From contig CAZCMX010000014.1 in assembly GCA_964499985.1 (NCBI GenBank), forward strand, positions 1-43,565: a stretch of 43,565 bases of DNA, read 5' to 3'. Positions 14,939 to 23,259 of this stretch are shown here, one piece after another. The position numbers were made by a program, and so were the translations under genes. Source of the stretch: UBA5734 sp964499985. GTDB taxonomy: Bacteria > Bacillota > Clostridia > Saccharofermentanales > UBA5734. Under the pieces are notes generated by a model. That model was not told where the DNA came from. It saw only the letters and a list, made by a program, of their open reading frames with translations, and did not search any database. The stretch's first letter is position 1; the number at the start of each line of letters is the position of its first letter.

Positions 14939-15826
14939 ATGAACGTGCAATTTGGCTGTGCCCCGATCAACTGGACCAATGATGACCTGCCGCAGCTGGG
15001 CGGCGAACTGACCTATCAGCAGTGCTTGAGCGAGATGGCCCTCTCTGGATTTACCGGCAGCGAAGGCGGCTGCAAATACCCGAAGGATGCTGACGTGCTC
15101 AAGAAGGCGCTCGACCGGCGCGGCATGATCATCTGCAACATGTGGTTCAGCAGTTTCCTGACCACCTTTGAAAATGAGCGGACCTTCGCCGCCTTTGACC
15201 AGCATCTCGATTTCACTTTTGGCCTCGGTGCCCGGGTGGTTGGTGTTGGCGAATGTGGCGTAACGATCCACGGCCAGGAGCAGACCCCGCTCTTTTCCAA
15301 AAGACCTTATCTCTCCGATGCCCAGTGGGATAATCTCGCCCAGGGCCTGAATGAAATGGGCCGGCGGGCCAAAGCCAAGGGCATGTCCCTGTGCTTCCAT
15401 CCCCATGTCGGCACCGGGATCGAAACCCTGGCCGAGATCGACCGCCTGATGGAGATGACCGACCCGGACCTGGTCTACCTGCTGTTTGATACGGGTCATT
15501 CCACCCTGGCCGGTGAAAATGCCTATGAAATTCTGGCCAAGTACCTGGCCAGGACGCGCCATATCCATTTCAAGGATGTCCGCCAGCCGGTGCTGGACGC
15601 TTTCCGGAAGGAGGACTGGAGCTTCCTGCACGGCGTCAAGGAGGGGCTGTTCACAGTGCCAGGGGACGGCGACCTGGTGGACTGGTCCGCGATTTTCGAC
15701 CTGCTGAAGCAGAGCGATTATCAGGGCTGGATCGTCGTCGAAGCCGAACAAGACCCGGCCAAGGCAGACCCGCTCGAATATGCCCAGATCGCCCGCCGCT
15801 TTCTCAAGAACCATCTGGGCGTCTGA
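14939..15826 (+). CDS. iolE: myo-Inosose-2 dehydratase IolE
   Basis: A TIM-barrel lyase of 295 residues that dehydrates 2-keto-myo-inositol to the trihydroxycyclohexane-dione used by IolD. The N-terminus FGCAPINWTNDDLPQLGG and the following QQCLSEMALSGFTGSEGG are nearly diagnostic for IolE. Metal-site residues of the xylose-isomerase-like barrel appear in LCFHPHVGTGIE, LLFDTGHSTLAG and HIHFKDV, with WIVVEAEQD near the end. The start at 14939 follows TTGAGGAGAC immediately after iolD. Adjacency to iolD reproduces the order of two successive pathway steps. Confidence 0.93.
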   Translation: MNVQFGCAPINWTNDDLPQLGGELTYQQCLSEMALSGFTGSEGGCKYPKDADVLKKALDRRGMIICNMWFSSFLTTFENERTFAAFDQHLDFTFGLGARVVGVGECGVTIHGQEQTPLFSKRPYLSDAQWDNLAQGLNEMGRRAKAKGMSLCFHPHVGTGIETLAEIDRLMEMTDPDLVYLLFDTGHSTLAGENAYEILAKYLARTRHIHFKDVRQPVLDAFRKEDWSFLHGVKEGLFTVPGDGDLVDWSAIFDLLKQSDYQGWIVVEAEQDPAKADPLEYAQIARRFLKNHLGV

Positions 15827-15854
15827 GCCCGGATTCACACACAGGAGGTGCAGC

Positions 15855-16688
15855 ATGAACCGCAAAGCCATTCATACCAAGACCATTTGGAAAAGCAATT
15901 TGCTGTCGGATATCCGGATCGCCAGTGAAGCTGGTTTCGGTGCGGTCGAAATGGTCGGCACCAAGGTGCTGGAGTATCTCGAATCCGGCAATTCGACCGA
16001 TCTGGTCCGTGCGACTCTGGCTGATCACCAAATTGCAATGATCAGCATCAACGATGTCGCCCATGTGGAACGAACGGACGATGAATCGATTGCCCGCATG
16101 CTGGCGGAGACCGAGACCTTGTCCCAGTTCGCCCAGTCGGTGGGTTGTGACTGCATCCAGCTGGTGCCGCTGTGTGCCCTGGCCGGACGGCCCTGGGCAG
16201 AGATCCGCCGCCTGACCGGCCAGAACATCCGCCGGATTGCCGATATCGGCGCCCGCTATGGGGTCAAATTCCAGCTCGAACCGGTGGCCTGGTCTCCGAT
16301 TCATTCCCTGCACCAGAGCTTGGAGCTGATCCAGGAAGTGGATCGTCCGAATTTCGGCATGGTGATTGACTTCTGGCATCTCTGGTATGGTGGGGAAACG
16401 ACACCAGATGAGGTTGCCAGACTGGACAAAGACCTGATCTATCATATCCACTTCTGCGATGGCAAGAAAAATCCGCCCGGGACCGTCTGTGACGAAACCA
16501 TCTTGCGCGGCTATTATGCCGGGGAAGGCGAAGTGCCTCTGCAGGACTGGATCGAGGCCGTCAAGGCGACGGGCTATGACGGCTGGTGGTCCTATGAGCT
16601 GGTAAGCAAAAAGCACTGGCAGATGGATGTCCAAGAAGTGGCCCATATGACCAGCAAGCTTCTGGACTTCCATGTGTTCAATACCTGA
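15855..16688 (+). CDS. TIM-barrel sugar isomerase/epimerase (IolI/IolH-like)
   Basis: A 277-residue xylose-isomerase-like TIM-barrel protein. Divalent metal ligands expected for the family are visible in FQLEPVAWSPIH (Glu), MVIDFWHLWYGG (Asp/His), IYHIHFCDGK (His) and WWSYELVS (Glu). It is clearly related to, but distinct from, the IolE next to it. By context it could be an inosose isomerase like IolI, or an epimerase that feeds other inositol stereoisomers into the route. It starts behind a perfect ACAGGAGGTG and lies 28 bases after iolE. The exact reaction cannot be decided from sequence. Confidence 0.75.
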   Translation: MNRKAIHTKTIWKSNLLSDIRIASEAGFGAVEMVGTKVLEYLESGNSTDLVRATLADHQIAMISINDVAHVERTDDESIARMLAETETLSQFAQSVGCDCIQLVPLCALAGRPWAEIRRLTGQNIRRIADIGARYGVKFQLEPVAWSPIHSLHQSLELIQEVDRPNFGMVIDFWHLWYGGETTPDEVARLDKDLIYHIHFCDGKKNPPGTVCDETILRGYYAGEGEVPLQDWIEAVKATGYDGWWSYELVSKKHWQMDVQEVAHMTSKLLDFHVFNT

Positions 16689-16717
16689 ATCTAATACTGC
16701 CAGGAAAGGAATCTGCC

Positions 16718-17901
16718 ATGATCAATGAAGCGTTTCATCTGGACCGTCCACTCCGCTGGGGTATGGTGGGTGGCGGACAGGGCAGCCAGATCGGGTCCAT
16801 CCATCGCCAGGCGGCCACCAGAGACCGGCTGTTCCAATTTGTTGCGGCTGCGCTGGATATCGATCCCCAGCGGGGACAAGCGTTCGGCACGGCGATCGGA
16901 CTCGATCCGAACCGCTGTTACCCGGATTACCAGACGATGTTTGCCGCAGAAGCCAGCCGGGCGGACGGCATCGAGGTGGTGTCCATCGCCACACCGAATG
17001 CCACACACTTTGCCATCTGCAAAGCGGCCCTCGAACATAACCTGCATGTGATCTGTGAAAAACCGCTCTGCTTCACAACCCAGGAAGCCCGCGAACTGGC
17101 GGACTTGGCGCTCGCGCGCAACCGGATTGTCGGCGTGACCTACGGTTACAGCGGCTTCCCAATGATCCACCAGGCCCGGGAGATGGTCGCCCGCGGCGAT
17201 CTCGGCGAGATCCGGATGATCATCATGCAGTTCGCGCATGGCTTTCATTCCGCTGAAGTCGAGGCCCATGATCCAGGCACCAAATGGCGGGTGACCCCGC
17301 AGCAATCCGGCCCGTCTTATGTCCTCGGTGATGTCGGCACCCATGTCTTGTTCCTGGCCGAGACCATCGTGCCGCAGCTCAAGATCAAAGCCCTGATGTG
17401 TGACCGCCAGAGCTTCGTCAAAAGCCGGGCCCCACTGGAGGACAATGCCTTTGTCCTGCTCCGCTACCAGAATGGCGCTGCCGGTACCCTCTGGGCCAGC
17501 GCGGTGAATGCGGGCTCGATGCACCAGCAGAAGATCCGCGTGGTCGGCTCCAAAGCCAGCCTCGAATGGTGGGATGAGCATCCCAACCAGCTGCGCTTCG
17601 AAGTCCAGGGCGAACCCGTCCGGATCCTGGAACGCGGCATGGACTACCTGTATCGAAATCCGGACACGATCAATTGCGACCGGATCGGCGGCGGCCATGC
17701 CGAAGGCCTGTTTGAAGCCTGGGCCAACCTGTACCGCCAATTCGGCCGGGCGATGGACCAGGTCAACCAAGGGGCCTTGCTGACTGAAGTCCGGGAACAG
17801 ATCTGGCATCCCAACGTCCTCGATGGCTGGGAGGGCGTCCGGTTTGTTGAGACCTGTGTCCAGTCTGCTGACCAGGGCGCGGCATGGGTGAATTACCAGG
17901 A
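16718..17901 (+). CDS. Gfo/Idh/MocA-family dehydrogenase (candidate inositol 2-dehydrogenase), 3' end in gap
   Basis: An NAD(P)-dependent oxidoreductase; 394 codons are visible before the assembly gap. The Rossmann motif is GMVGGGQGSQIG (about residues 15-26). The family motif EKP occurs in VICEKPLCFTTQEA, and the catalytic-region YVLGDVGTHVLFLAE follows. In this operon the natural role is the first step, oxidising myo-inositol or a stereoisomer to the ketone. However, it is not close to classical IolG and belongs to a longer branch of the superfamily, so it may act on a different polyol or on a pathway intermediate. The visible part is nearly full length. A GGAAAGGA site precedes the ATG. 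Confidence 0.8.
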
Positions 17902-18001
17902 NNNNNNNNNNNNNNNNNNNNNNNNNNNNNNNNNNNNNNNNNNNNNNNNNNNNNNNNNNNNNNNNNNNNNNNNNNNNNNNNNNNNNNNNNNNNNNNNNNN
18001 N
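17902..18001. other. Assembly gap (100 N)
   Basis: Exactly 100 undetermined bases, the usual placeholder for a gap of unknown size. It removes the last residues of the Gfo/Idh/MocA gene and the first part of iolB (about 85 residues if iolB has the usual 270 or so). At least 250 bases must therefore be missing, and whole genes could be. The two flanking genes happen to be in the same reading frame across the N run, which is coincidental. Confidence 1.
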
Positions 18002-18552
18002 TGATCGATGTCCCGGAGCAGGAAACCCTCCAGATCACAGGCCTGGGTGAAGACGCCGAGCTGGCCGTCGTCCGCACGGTCAACAAAACGCATTTCCCGG
18101 TCCAAGTGCACGACCGGGGCAATTCGGTGATCGAGACCCGGGGCCAGGGCACGATGAATGAGACCGGCACCCGGATTGTCAAAACTTTTCTCGACCATGC
18201 ACTGGTACCGGAGTCCAAGATCATGATCGGCGAAGACGTCCATTATCCCGGCAAATGGGCCGGATTCCCGTCCCATTCCCACCCGCAGCCGGAGATCTAT
18301 TTCTACAAATTCCAGCCGGAAAACGGATTTGGCCTGCTGAAGCTGGGTGATGAGGGTGTCCTGCTGGAGCACAATGACACCGTGACCATCGCGCCAGACC
18401 TCGTCCATCCCCAGGTCGCTGCTCCTGGCTATGCGATGTATTTCCTCTGGATCATCCGCCATCTCGATGGCAATCCCTATATCCGGCCCAATTTTGAGCA
18501 GCAGCACCTCTGGGTCACTGAGCCCGGCGCCAAATACTGGCCAGATGTTTAA
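18002..18552 (+). CDS. iolB: 5-Deoxy-glucuronate isomerase IolB, 5' end in gap
   Basis: The C-terminal 183 residues of IolB, the bicupin isomerase that converts 5-deoxy-glucuronate, the IolD product, to 2-deoxy-5-keto-D-gluconate. The metal-binding cupin motif is unmistakable (KWAGFPSHSHPQPEIYFYKF, giving two His and a Glu). The later VHPQVAAPGYAMYFLWIIRH is also typical of IolB. The N-terminal cupin lies in the assembly gap. The next gene starts 19 bases after the stop behind CCAGGAGGG. Its presence shows that the cluster runs through the IolB step of the classical pathway. Confidence 0.92.
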
Positions 18553-18571
18553 CAATCCAGGAGGGATACCC

Positions 18572-19984
18572 ATGCAAGATCTAGCGAACATTACCGAACA
18601 GGCCATCGCCCAGCTGATGCAACGGGCTCGTGCGGCGCAAAAAATCGCCGCCAGCTTCACCCAGGCAAAGGTTGACGAACTGGCTGCCGCCATCGTCTGG
18701 GAAATCGTCGCCGATGAAGCGCTGATCCAGGAACTGGCTGAGTTCTCCTTCAACGAATGCCGCCTCGGCGATGTGCAGTCCAAAATCGTCAAGGTGCGCG
18801 AAAAATGCCGTGGCGTCCTTTACGATGTCAAACACGCAAAGACCGTCGGCGTGGTTGAGGAAATGCCGGAAAAAGGGCTGGTCCGGATTGCCAAGCCGGT
18901 CGGGGTCATCGGCTCCCTGGTGCCAAGCACGCAGGCAGAGATGCACCCGCTGATCCAGGCGATTTTCGCTGTCAAGGCCCGCGATGCGGTGATTTTTGCG
19001 CCCCATCCCCGTGGCAAGAAAACCACGCTGAAAGTGGTCGACCTGATCCGGGCGGTCATGAAAAAATACGATGCGCCGGAGGACCTTTTCATCAGTCTGG
19101 CGAATCCGTCTGTGGAACAGACCAATGAGCTGATGAAGCAGTGCGACCTGGTCATCGCGACCGGTGGCCAGCCCATGGTCCGGGCGGCCTACAGCTCCGG
19201 CACCCCGGCTTTCGGCGTCGGCGCCGGCAATGCGATCATCGTGATCGATGAAACCGCCGACCTCCAGGATGCCGCGGCCAAGATCAAGATCAGCAAGACC
19301 TTTGACCTCGCTGCCGGCTGCTCCTGCGACAATAGTCTGGTGATTGCCGGATCGGTTTACGACGATTTCCTGGCTGAACTGCAAAAGGTTGGGGCTGTGA
19401 TGCTCGACGCGGCAGGGAAAGAGAGACTCAAACAGGCCATCTGGCCCAATTGGCCAGCCGACCATGTGATCAACCGGGATATCGTCGCGTCTCCGGTCAG
19501 CAATATCGCCCGTCTGGCCGGGCTGGACGTGCCGGCTGAGACCAGCATGCTGCTGGTCGAAGAATCCGAGACCGGAGCAGCCACGCCGTTCAGCGGGGAA
19601 AAGATGAGCCTGGTCATTGCGCTTTACCGATACGACCACCTGGATGAAGCTATCCGCATCATCAATGAAAACCATGCCTATTGTGGAGCCGGCCATTCCT
19701 GTGGGATCTACTCGCAGAATCCGGCGGCCATCGCAAAGGTTTCACTGGAGACGTTCACCACCCGCGTGGTCGTCAACCAGCCGCAGGCGGCCACCAATAC
19801 GGGCAGCTGGACCAGCGGTATGCCTTTCACCAGCTCCCTCGGCTGTGCGACCTGGGGCGGCAATATCGCCTCGGAGAACATCACGCTCAAGCATTATCTG
19901 AACAATACCTGGGTCATCCGGGAAATCCCCTGGCACAAACCCAGTGACGAAGCCCTGTTCGCAGGCTTCACCCCGCGGCCCTGA
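18572..19984 (+). CDS. CoA-acylating aldehyde dehydrogenase (SauS/EutE/PduP-like)
   Basis: A 470-residue member of the acylating aldehyde dehydrogenases, which convert an aldehyde plus CoA and NAD(P)+ to an acyl-CoA. The line-up with the AdhE in this same window is clear: SKTFDLAAGCSCDNS here against SKSFDNGVICASEQS in AdhE, so Cys250 is the nucleophile. GVIGSLVPSTQAEMHPL, FAPHPRGKKTT and GVGAGNAIIVIDETADL are family motifs. The sequence resembles sulfoacetaldehyde dehydrogenase (SauS) more than EutE to my eye, suggesting a small anionic aldehyde as substrate. IolA, the usual methylmalonate-semialdehyde dehydrogenase of inositol operons, belongs to a different branch. It sits directly downstream of iolB. 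Confidence 0.85.
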   Translation: MQDLANITEQAIAQLMQRARAAQKIAASFTQAKVDELAAAIVWEIVADEALIQELAEFSFNECRLGDVQSKIVKVREKCRGVLYDVKHAKTVGVVEEMPEKGLVRIAKPVGVIGSLVPSTQAEMHPLIQAIFAVKARDAVIFAPHPRGKKTTLKVVDLIRAVMKKYDAPEDLFISLANPSVEQTNELMKQCDLVIATGGQPMVRAAYSSGTPAFGVGAGNAIIVIDETADLQDAAAKIKISKTFDLAAGCSCDNSLVIAGSVYDDFLAELQKVGAVMLDAAGKERLKQAIWPNWPADHVINRDIVASPVSNIARLAGLDVPAETSMLLVEESETGAATPFSGEKMSLVIALYRYDHLDEAIRIINENHAYCGAGHSCGIYSQNPAAIAKVSLETFTTRVVVNQPQAATNTGSWTSGMPFTSSLGCATWGGNIASENITLKHYLNNTWVIREIPWHKPSDEALFAGFTPRP

Positions 19985-20030
19985 GCACGAGAAATCCGGT
20001 CCAGGATCAGCGAAGAGCGGAGGAATTGCT

Positions 20031-21518
20031 GTGATCAACCTGGTCAAAAACCAAAGCCTGCTCAACAGAGTGGTGCCGGTGGAAAAAGCCGCTGCGGCCA
20101 TCTGTGACGGCATGACGGTGGCCATGAGCGGCTATGCGATGGCCGGCTATCCGAAGGCTGTCGTGGCTGAACTGGTCCGCCGCCGGATGGCTGGGGAGGC
20201 CCTGGCGATCCACCTGGTCACGGGGGCGAATGTGCCGGCCCTCGATGAGCAGCTGGGTGGAGCAGGCATTCTCGCCCGCCGGACACCGATGTGTGCCCAT
20301 CCCTCGCTGGCCAGACAGGTCAATGCCGGATCGGTCCATTATGTCGAGCAGCAGATGAACAAGATGCCCCGCCTGATCGAAAGCGGGCGACTGGGTCCGA
20401 TCGATGTCGCAGTCATCGAGGCCCTGGGGATCGATGACCAAGGTGGCCTGATCCCAACAACCTCCAGTGGACTGTCGCACCTGTTGGCTGCCGCCGCGGA
20501 GACAATCATCGTCGAAATCAATACCGCCCAGCCCGAACAGCTGGCTGAATTGCACGATATTTACATCCCGGAAAAGTCCGCCCAGGTCCAGCCGATTCCC
20601 TTGGTATCGGTCCGGCAGCGGATTGGCCGCCCGACGATTCCCGTCGATCCAGCCAAGATCCGGGCCATTGTGATCCATGAGTCCGCGGAACGGGCTGTCC
20701 CGCCACCGGCGGGCACGCCTGAAACCGACCGGATCGCCCGGCACCTGTTTGATTTCCTGGAGATCGAGCGACATCGCGCCTTTGGCGGCCGCTTGCCACC
20801 CCTGCAGATGGGATTTGGCAGCCTGGCCACCAGCATCGCCCGTTCCCTGGCCCAGTCATCCTTCCAGGACCTGGAGTTTTATTGTGGCGGTGCAGGCGAG
20901 GCCATCCTCGAATTGCTGGTCTCCGGCCAGGCAGCAGCCGTTTCGACTGCCGGCCTGGAAATGAGTGAAAGGGTGGCGGAGATCATCCGCACCACCCCTG
21001 GACTTTCCGACCGGCTGGTCCTCCGCAATGGCGATGTGATCAACCACGCCGAAACCATCGGCCGGATGGGACTGGTCGCACTCAATACCGGGATCGAGAT
21101 CGACGTGTACGGCAATGTGAACTCCAGCCATATCCTGGGCAGCCGGGTGGTCAACGGCATCGGCGGCGGGGCCAATTTTGCCCAGAATGCCGGGCTGTCG
21201 GTCATCTTGCTGCCCTCGACCGGCAAATCCGGCGCGATCTCCACAATCGTACCCATGGTCTCGCACCAGGACATCAGCGAACATGACGTCGATGTCGTCA
21301 TCACCGAACACGGGGTGGCAGACCTGCGCGGACTTGATGACTCAGAACGGGCGGATGCCATCATCTGCCATTGCACAGCCGGGGCCTTTCAGGCTCAACT
21401 GGCCGCATATATCCAAAAAGCCCGCACAACCTGTGGCGGCCATCACCCGCAGCTGCCGGAGGATGCCTTTGCCTGGCACCGGCGACTGGCCGGGCAGGGC
21501 AGCATGCTGGAGAAATGA
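20031..21518 (+). CDS. Acetyl-CoA hydrolase/transferase family CoA-transferase
   Basis: A CoA-transferase of 495 residues in the acetyl-CoA hydrolase / succinyl-CoA:acetate CoA-transferase (Cat1, AarC) family. These enzymes exchange CoA between two carboxylic acids through a glutamyl-CoA intermediate. The C-terminal half carries the hallmark stretch EIDVYGNVNSSHILGSRVV followed by NGIGGGANF, then TIVPMVSH and VVITEHGVADLRGL. The start is taken as GTG at 20031, because AGCGGAGG lies just upstream and an earlier ATG at 19944 would overlap the preceding gene. Acid partner unknown. Its place after an acylating dehydrogenase suggests it exchanges CoA on a pathway intermediate or recovers energy as acetyl-CoA. 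Confidence 0.87.
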   Translation: MINLVKNQSLLNRVVPVEKAAAAICDGMTVAMSGYAMAGYPKAVVAELVRRRMAGEALAIHLVTGANVPALDEQLGGAGILARRTPMCAHPSLARQVNAGSVHYVEQQMNKMPRLIESGRLGPIDVAVIEALGIDDQGGLIPTTSSGLSHLLAAAAETIIVEINTAQPEQLAELHDIYIPEKSAQVQPIPLVSVRQRIGRPTIPVDPAKIRAIVIHESAERAVPPPAGTPETDRIARHLFDFLEIERHRAFGGRLPPLQMGFGSLATSIARSLAQSSFQDLEFYCGGAGEAILELLVSGQAAAVSTAGLEMSERVAEIIRTTPGLSDRLVLRNGDVINHAETIGRMGLVALNTGIEIDVYGNVNSSHILGSRVVNGIGGGANFAQNAGLSVILLPSTGKSGAISTIVPMVSHQDISEHDVDVVITEHGVADLRGLDDSERADAIICHCTAGAFQAQLAAYIQKARTTCGGHHPQLPEDAFAWHRRLAGQGSMLEK

Positions 21519-21520
21519 CC

Positions 21521-22432
21521 ATGAACAGCATTGACATCTACGAAGTGGGTCCGCGCGACGGATTCCAGAATATCGCCGACTACATCCCGCTCGAGAGCAA
21601 GCTCTCGATCATCGAAGGTCTGATTGCGGCGGGGATCCGCCATCTGCAGATCACGTCCTTTGTCAGCCCCAAGGTAGTGCCTCAGATGAAGGATGCGGCC
21701 GATCTGGCCCGGATCTGCCTGGAACGCTATCCGGCGATGGATTTCCTGGCCCTGGTCCCGAATTTGCGCGGGGCCCAGACTGCCTGGGAAACCGGCATCC
21801 GTCATGTTTCGACGGTCATTTCGCTGAGTGAAAGCCATAACCGGGCCAATATCAACCGGACCCATACCGAATCGCAAGCCGAACTGGCTCAAATGATGGC
21901 GGCCTATCCGGAAATGGATATCTGCCTCGACCTGGCCACGGCTTTTGGCTGCCCGTTCGAAGGGACGAAGACAGAAGAAGATGTGGTCATGTTCATCAAA
22001 CCTCTGGTGGACCTCGGCATCCGGACCGTCAATCTCTGCGATACGATCGGGATCGCCAATCCGGCGCAGGTCCGCCGGACCATCGCTCTGGTCCAGAAGA
22101 CCTATCCGCAGCTGGACCTGATGATCCATATCCACGATACCCGGAGCATGGGTCTGGTCAACACTCTTGCCGCCATCGAAGCGGGTGTCGGCAAAGTCCA
22201 GTCGACCCTGGGCGGCCTGGGTGGCTGCCCCTTTGCCCCCGGCGCATCGGGCAATCTGGCCACCGAGGACCTGGTCTTCATGCTGCAGGAAATGGGCTAT
22301 GACCTGGACATTGATGTCCAGAAACTGATTGACCTGGCTCGCGACCAGGCCCGGACCATTCCGGGCGGGATCTTTAGCGGGCATTTGTTCAGAGTGGAGG
22401 ATCCGAGAAATGAACACAGGAAACAGCATTGA
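21521..22432 (+). CDS. HMG-CoA-lyase-like enzyme (HMGL family)
   Basis: A 303-residue TIM-barrel lyase of the DRE-TIM family. It begins IYEVGPRDGFQN, the metal-binding and catalytic entry of HMG-CoA lyases, and carries the active-site Cys signature GLGGCPFAPGASGNLATEDL (Cys about 236). Both features separate HMG-CoA lyases from isopropylmalate and citramalate synthases. The classical reaction splits a 3-hydroxy-3-substituted acyl-CoA into acetyl-CoA and a keto acid. In an inositol operon the likely substrate is a hydroxyacyl-CoA derived from the sugar acid rather than HMG-CoA; this is inference. The ATG at 21521 is 2 bases after the CoA-transferase stop, with GGAG upstream. Its end overlaps the transketolase start by 23 bases. 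Confidence 0.86.
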   Translation: MNSIDIYEVGPRDGFQNIADYIPLESKLSIIEGLIAAGIRHLQITSFVSPKVVPQMKDAADLARICLERYPAMDFLALVPNLRGAQTAWETGIRHVSTVISLSESHNRANINRTHTESQAELAQMMAAYPEMDICLDLATAFGCPFEGTKTEEDVVMFIKPLVDLGIRTVNLCDTIGIANPAQVRRTIALVQKTYPQLDLMIHIHDTRSMGLVNTLAAIEAGVGKVQSTLGGLGGCPFAPGASGNLATEDLVFMLQEMGYDLDIDVQKLIDLARDQARTIPGGIFSGHLFRVEDPRNEHRKQH

Positions 22433-23246
22433 ACTGATTCGTGAAAAAGCAGGCGCGATGCGGCGCGACTGCCTGGAGATGGGCTATGCCGCCGGCAGCC
22501 ATGGGGCCCATTTCGGCCCGGCCCTGTCGAGCATTGAAATCATCGCCAGCCTCTATTTCGGTGTCATGCACCATGACCCCAAAAATCCCTGCCTGCCGGA
22601 GCGTGACCGTTTTGTCATGAGCAAGGGCCATGCCTGTCTGTCCTACTATGCCGCCCTGGTCGAAGCCGGTTATCTGAGCCGGGAAGAGATGTACACGTTC
22701 AAGGGTGACAACAGCATCCTGTCCGGCCACCCCAGCTGCCATGTCGAACATGGCCTGGAAGTGGCGACCGGCAGCCTCGGCAATGGTTTCGCGATCGCCT
22801 GCGGCATGGCCAAGGCGGCCAAGATCAAACAGGAAACCCACAAGGTCTATTGCGTGCTGGGTGACGGTGAATGCGATGAGGGTGTGATCTGGGAAGCGGC
22901 GATGAATGCAGTCAAAAACAAGCTGGACAACCTGATCGCCATCGTCGATCGCAACAGCTTCCAGCTGGCAGGCAAAACCCATGAGATCATGGACCTCGAC
23001 CTGGCGGCAATCTGGAAAGCCTTCGGCTGGGATGTCCAGGTTGTCGAGGCTGGCAATGATGTGGAAAGTCTCCTGGCTGCCCTGAAGTCCATCCAGCAAT
23101 CTGATGTGGCAAAACCGCACCTGATCATCGCCAAGACCGTCAAGGGAAAAGGTATTTCCTTCATGGAAAACAATCTGGGCTGGCATGCTGCCCCGATCAA
23201 TCAGGAGCAATATGAACAAGCCCAGTCCGACCTGGAACTGGCTTGA
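22410..23246 (+). CDS. Transketolase, N-terminal subunit (ThDP-binding PP domain)
   Basis: The first half of a split transketolase, 278 residues. The ThDP diphosphate motif is complete (VLGDGECDEGVIWEAAMNAV, then KLDNLIAIVDRN, about residues 149-181). Catalytic-site sequences such as SHGAHFGPALSS, FVMSKGHACLSYYAAL and LSGHPSCH are present. Split transketolases occur in many anaerobes, and some are dedicated to catabolic ketoses outside the pentose phosphate pathway. The start at 22410 follows GTGGAGG and lies within the end of the HMGL gene. The gene ends 13 bases before its partner subunit, so the two should be made in equal amounts. Confidence 0.93.
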   Translation: MNTGNSIELIREKAGAMRRDCLEMGYAAGSHGAHFGPALSSIEIIASLYFGVMHHDPKNPCLPERDRFVMSKGHACLSYYAALVEAGYLSREEMYTFKGDNSILSGHPSCHVEHGLEVATGSLGNGFAIACGMAKAAKIKQETHKVYCVLGDGECDEGVIWEAAMNAVKNKLDNLIAIVDRNSFQLAGKTHEIMDLDLAAIWKAFGWDVQVVEAGNDVESLLAALKSIQQSDVAKPHLIIAKTVKGKGISFMENNLGWHAAPINQEQYEQAQSDLELA

Positions 23247-23259
23247 GGAGGTGGAGAAC

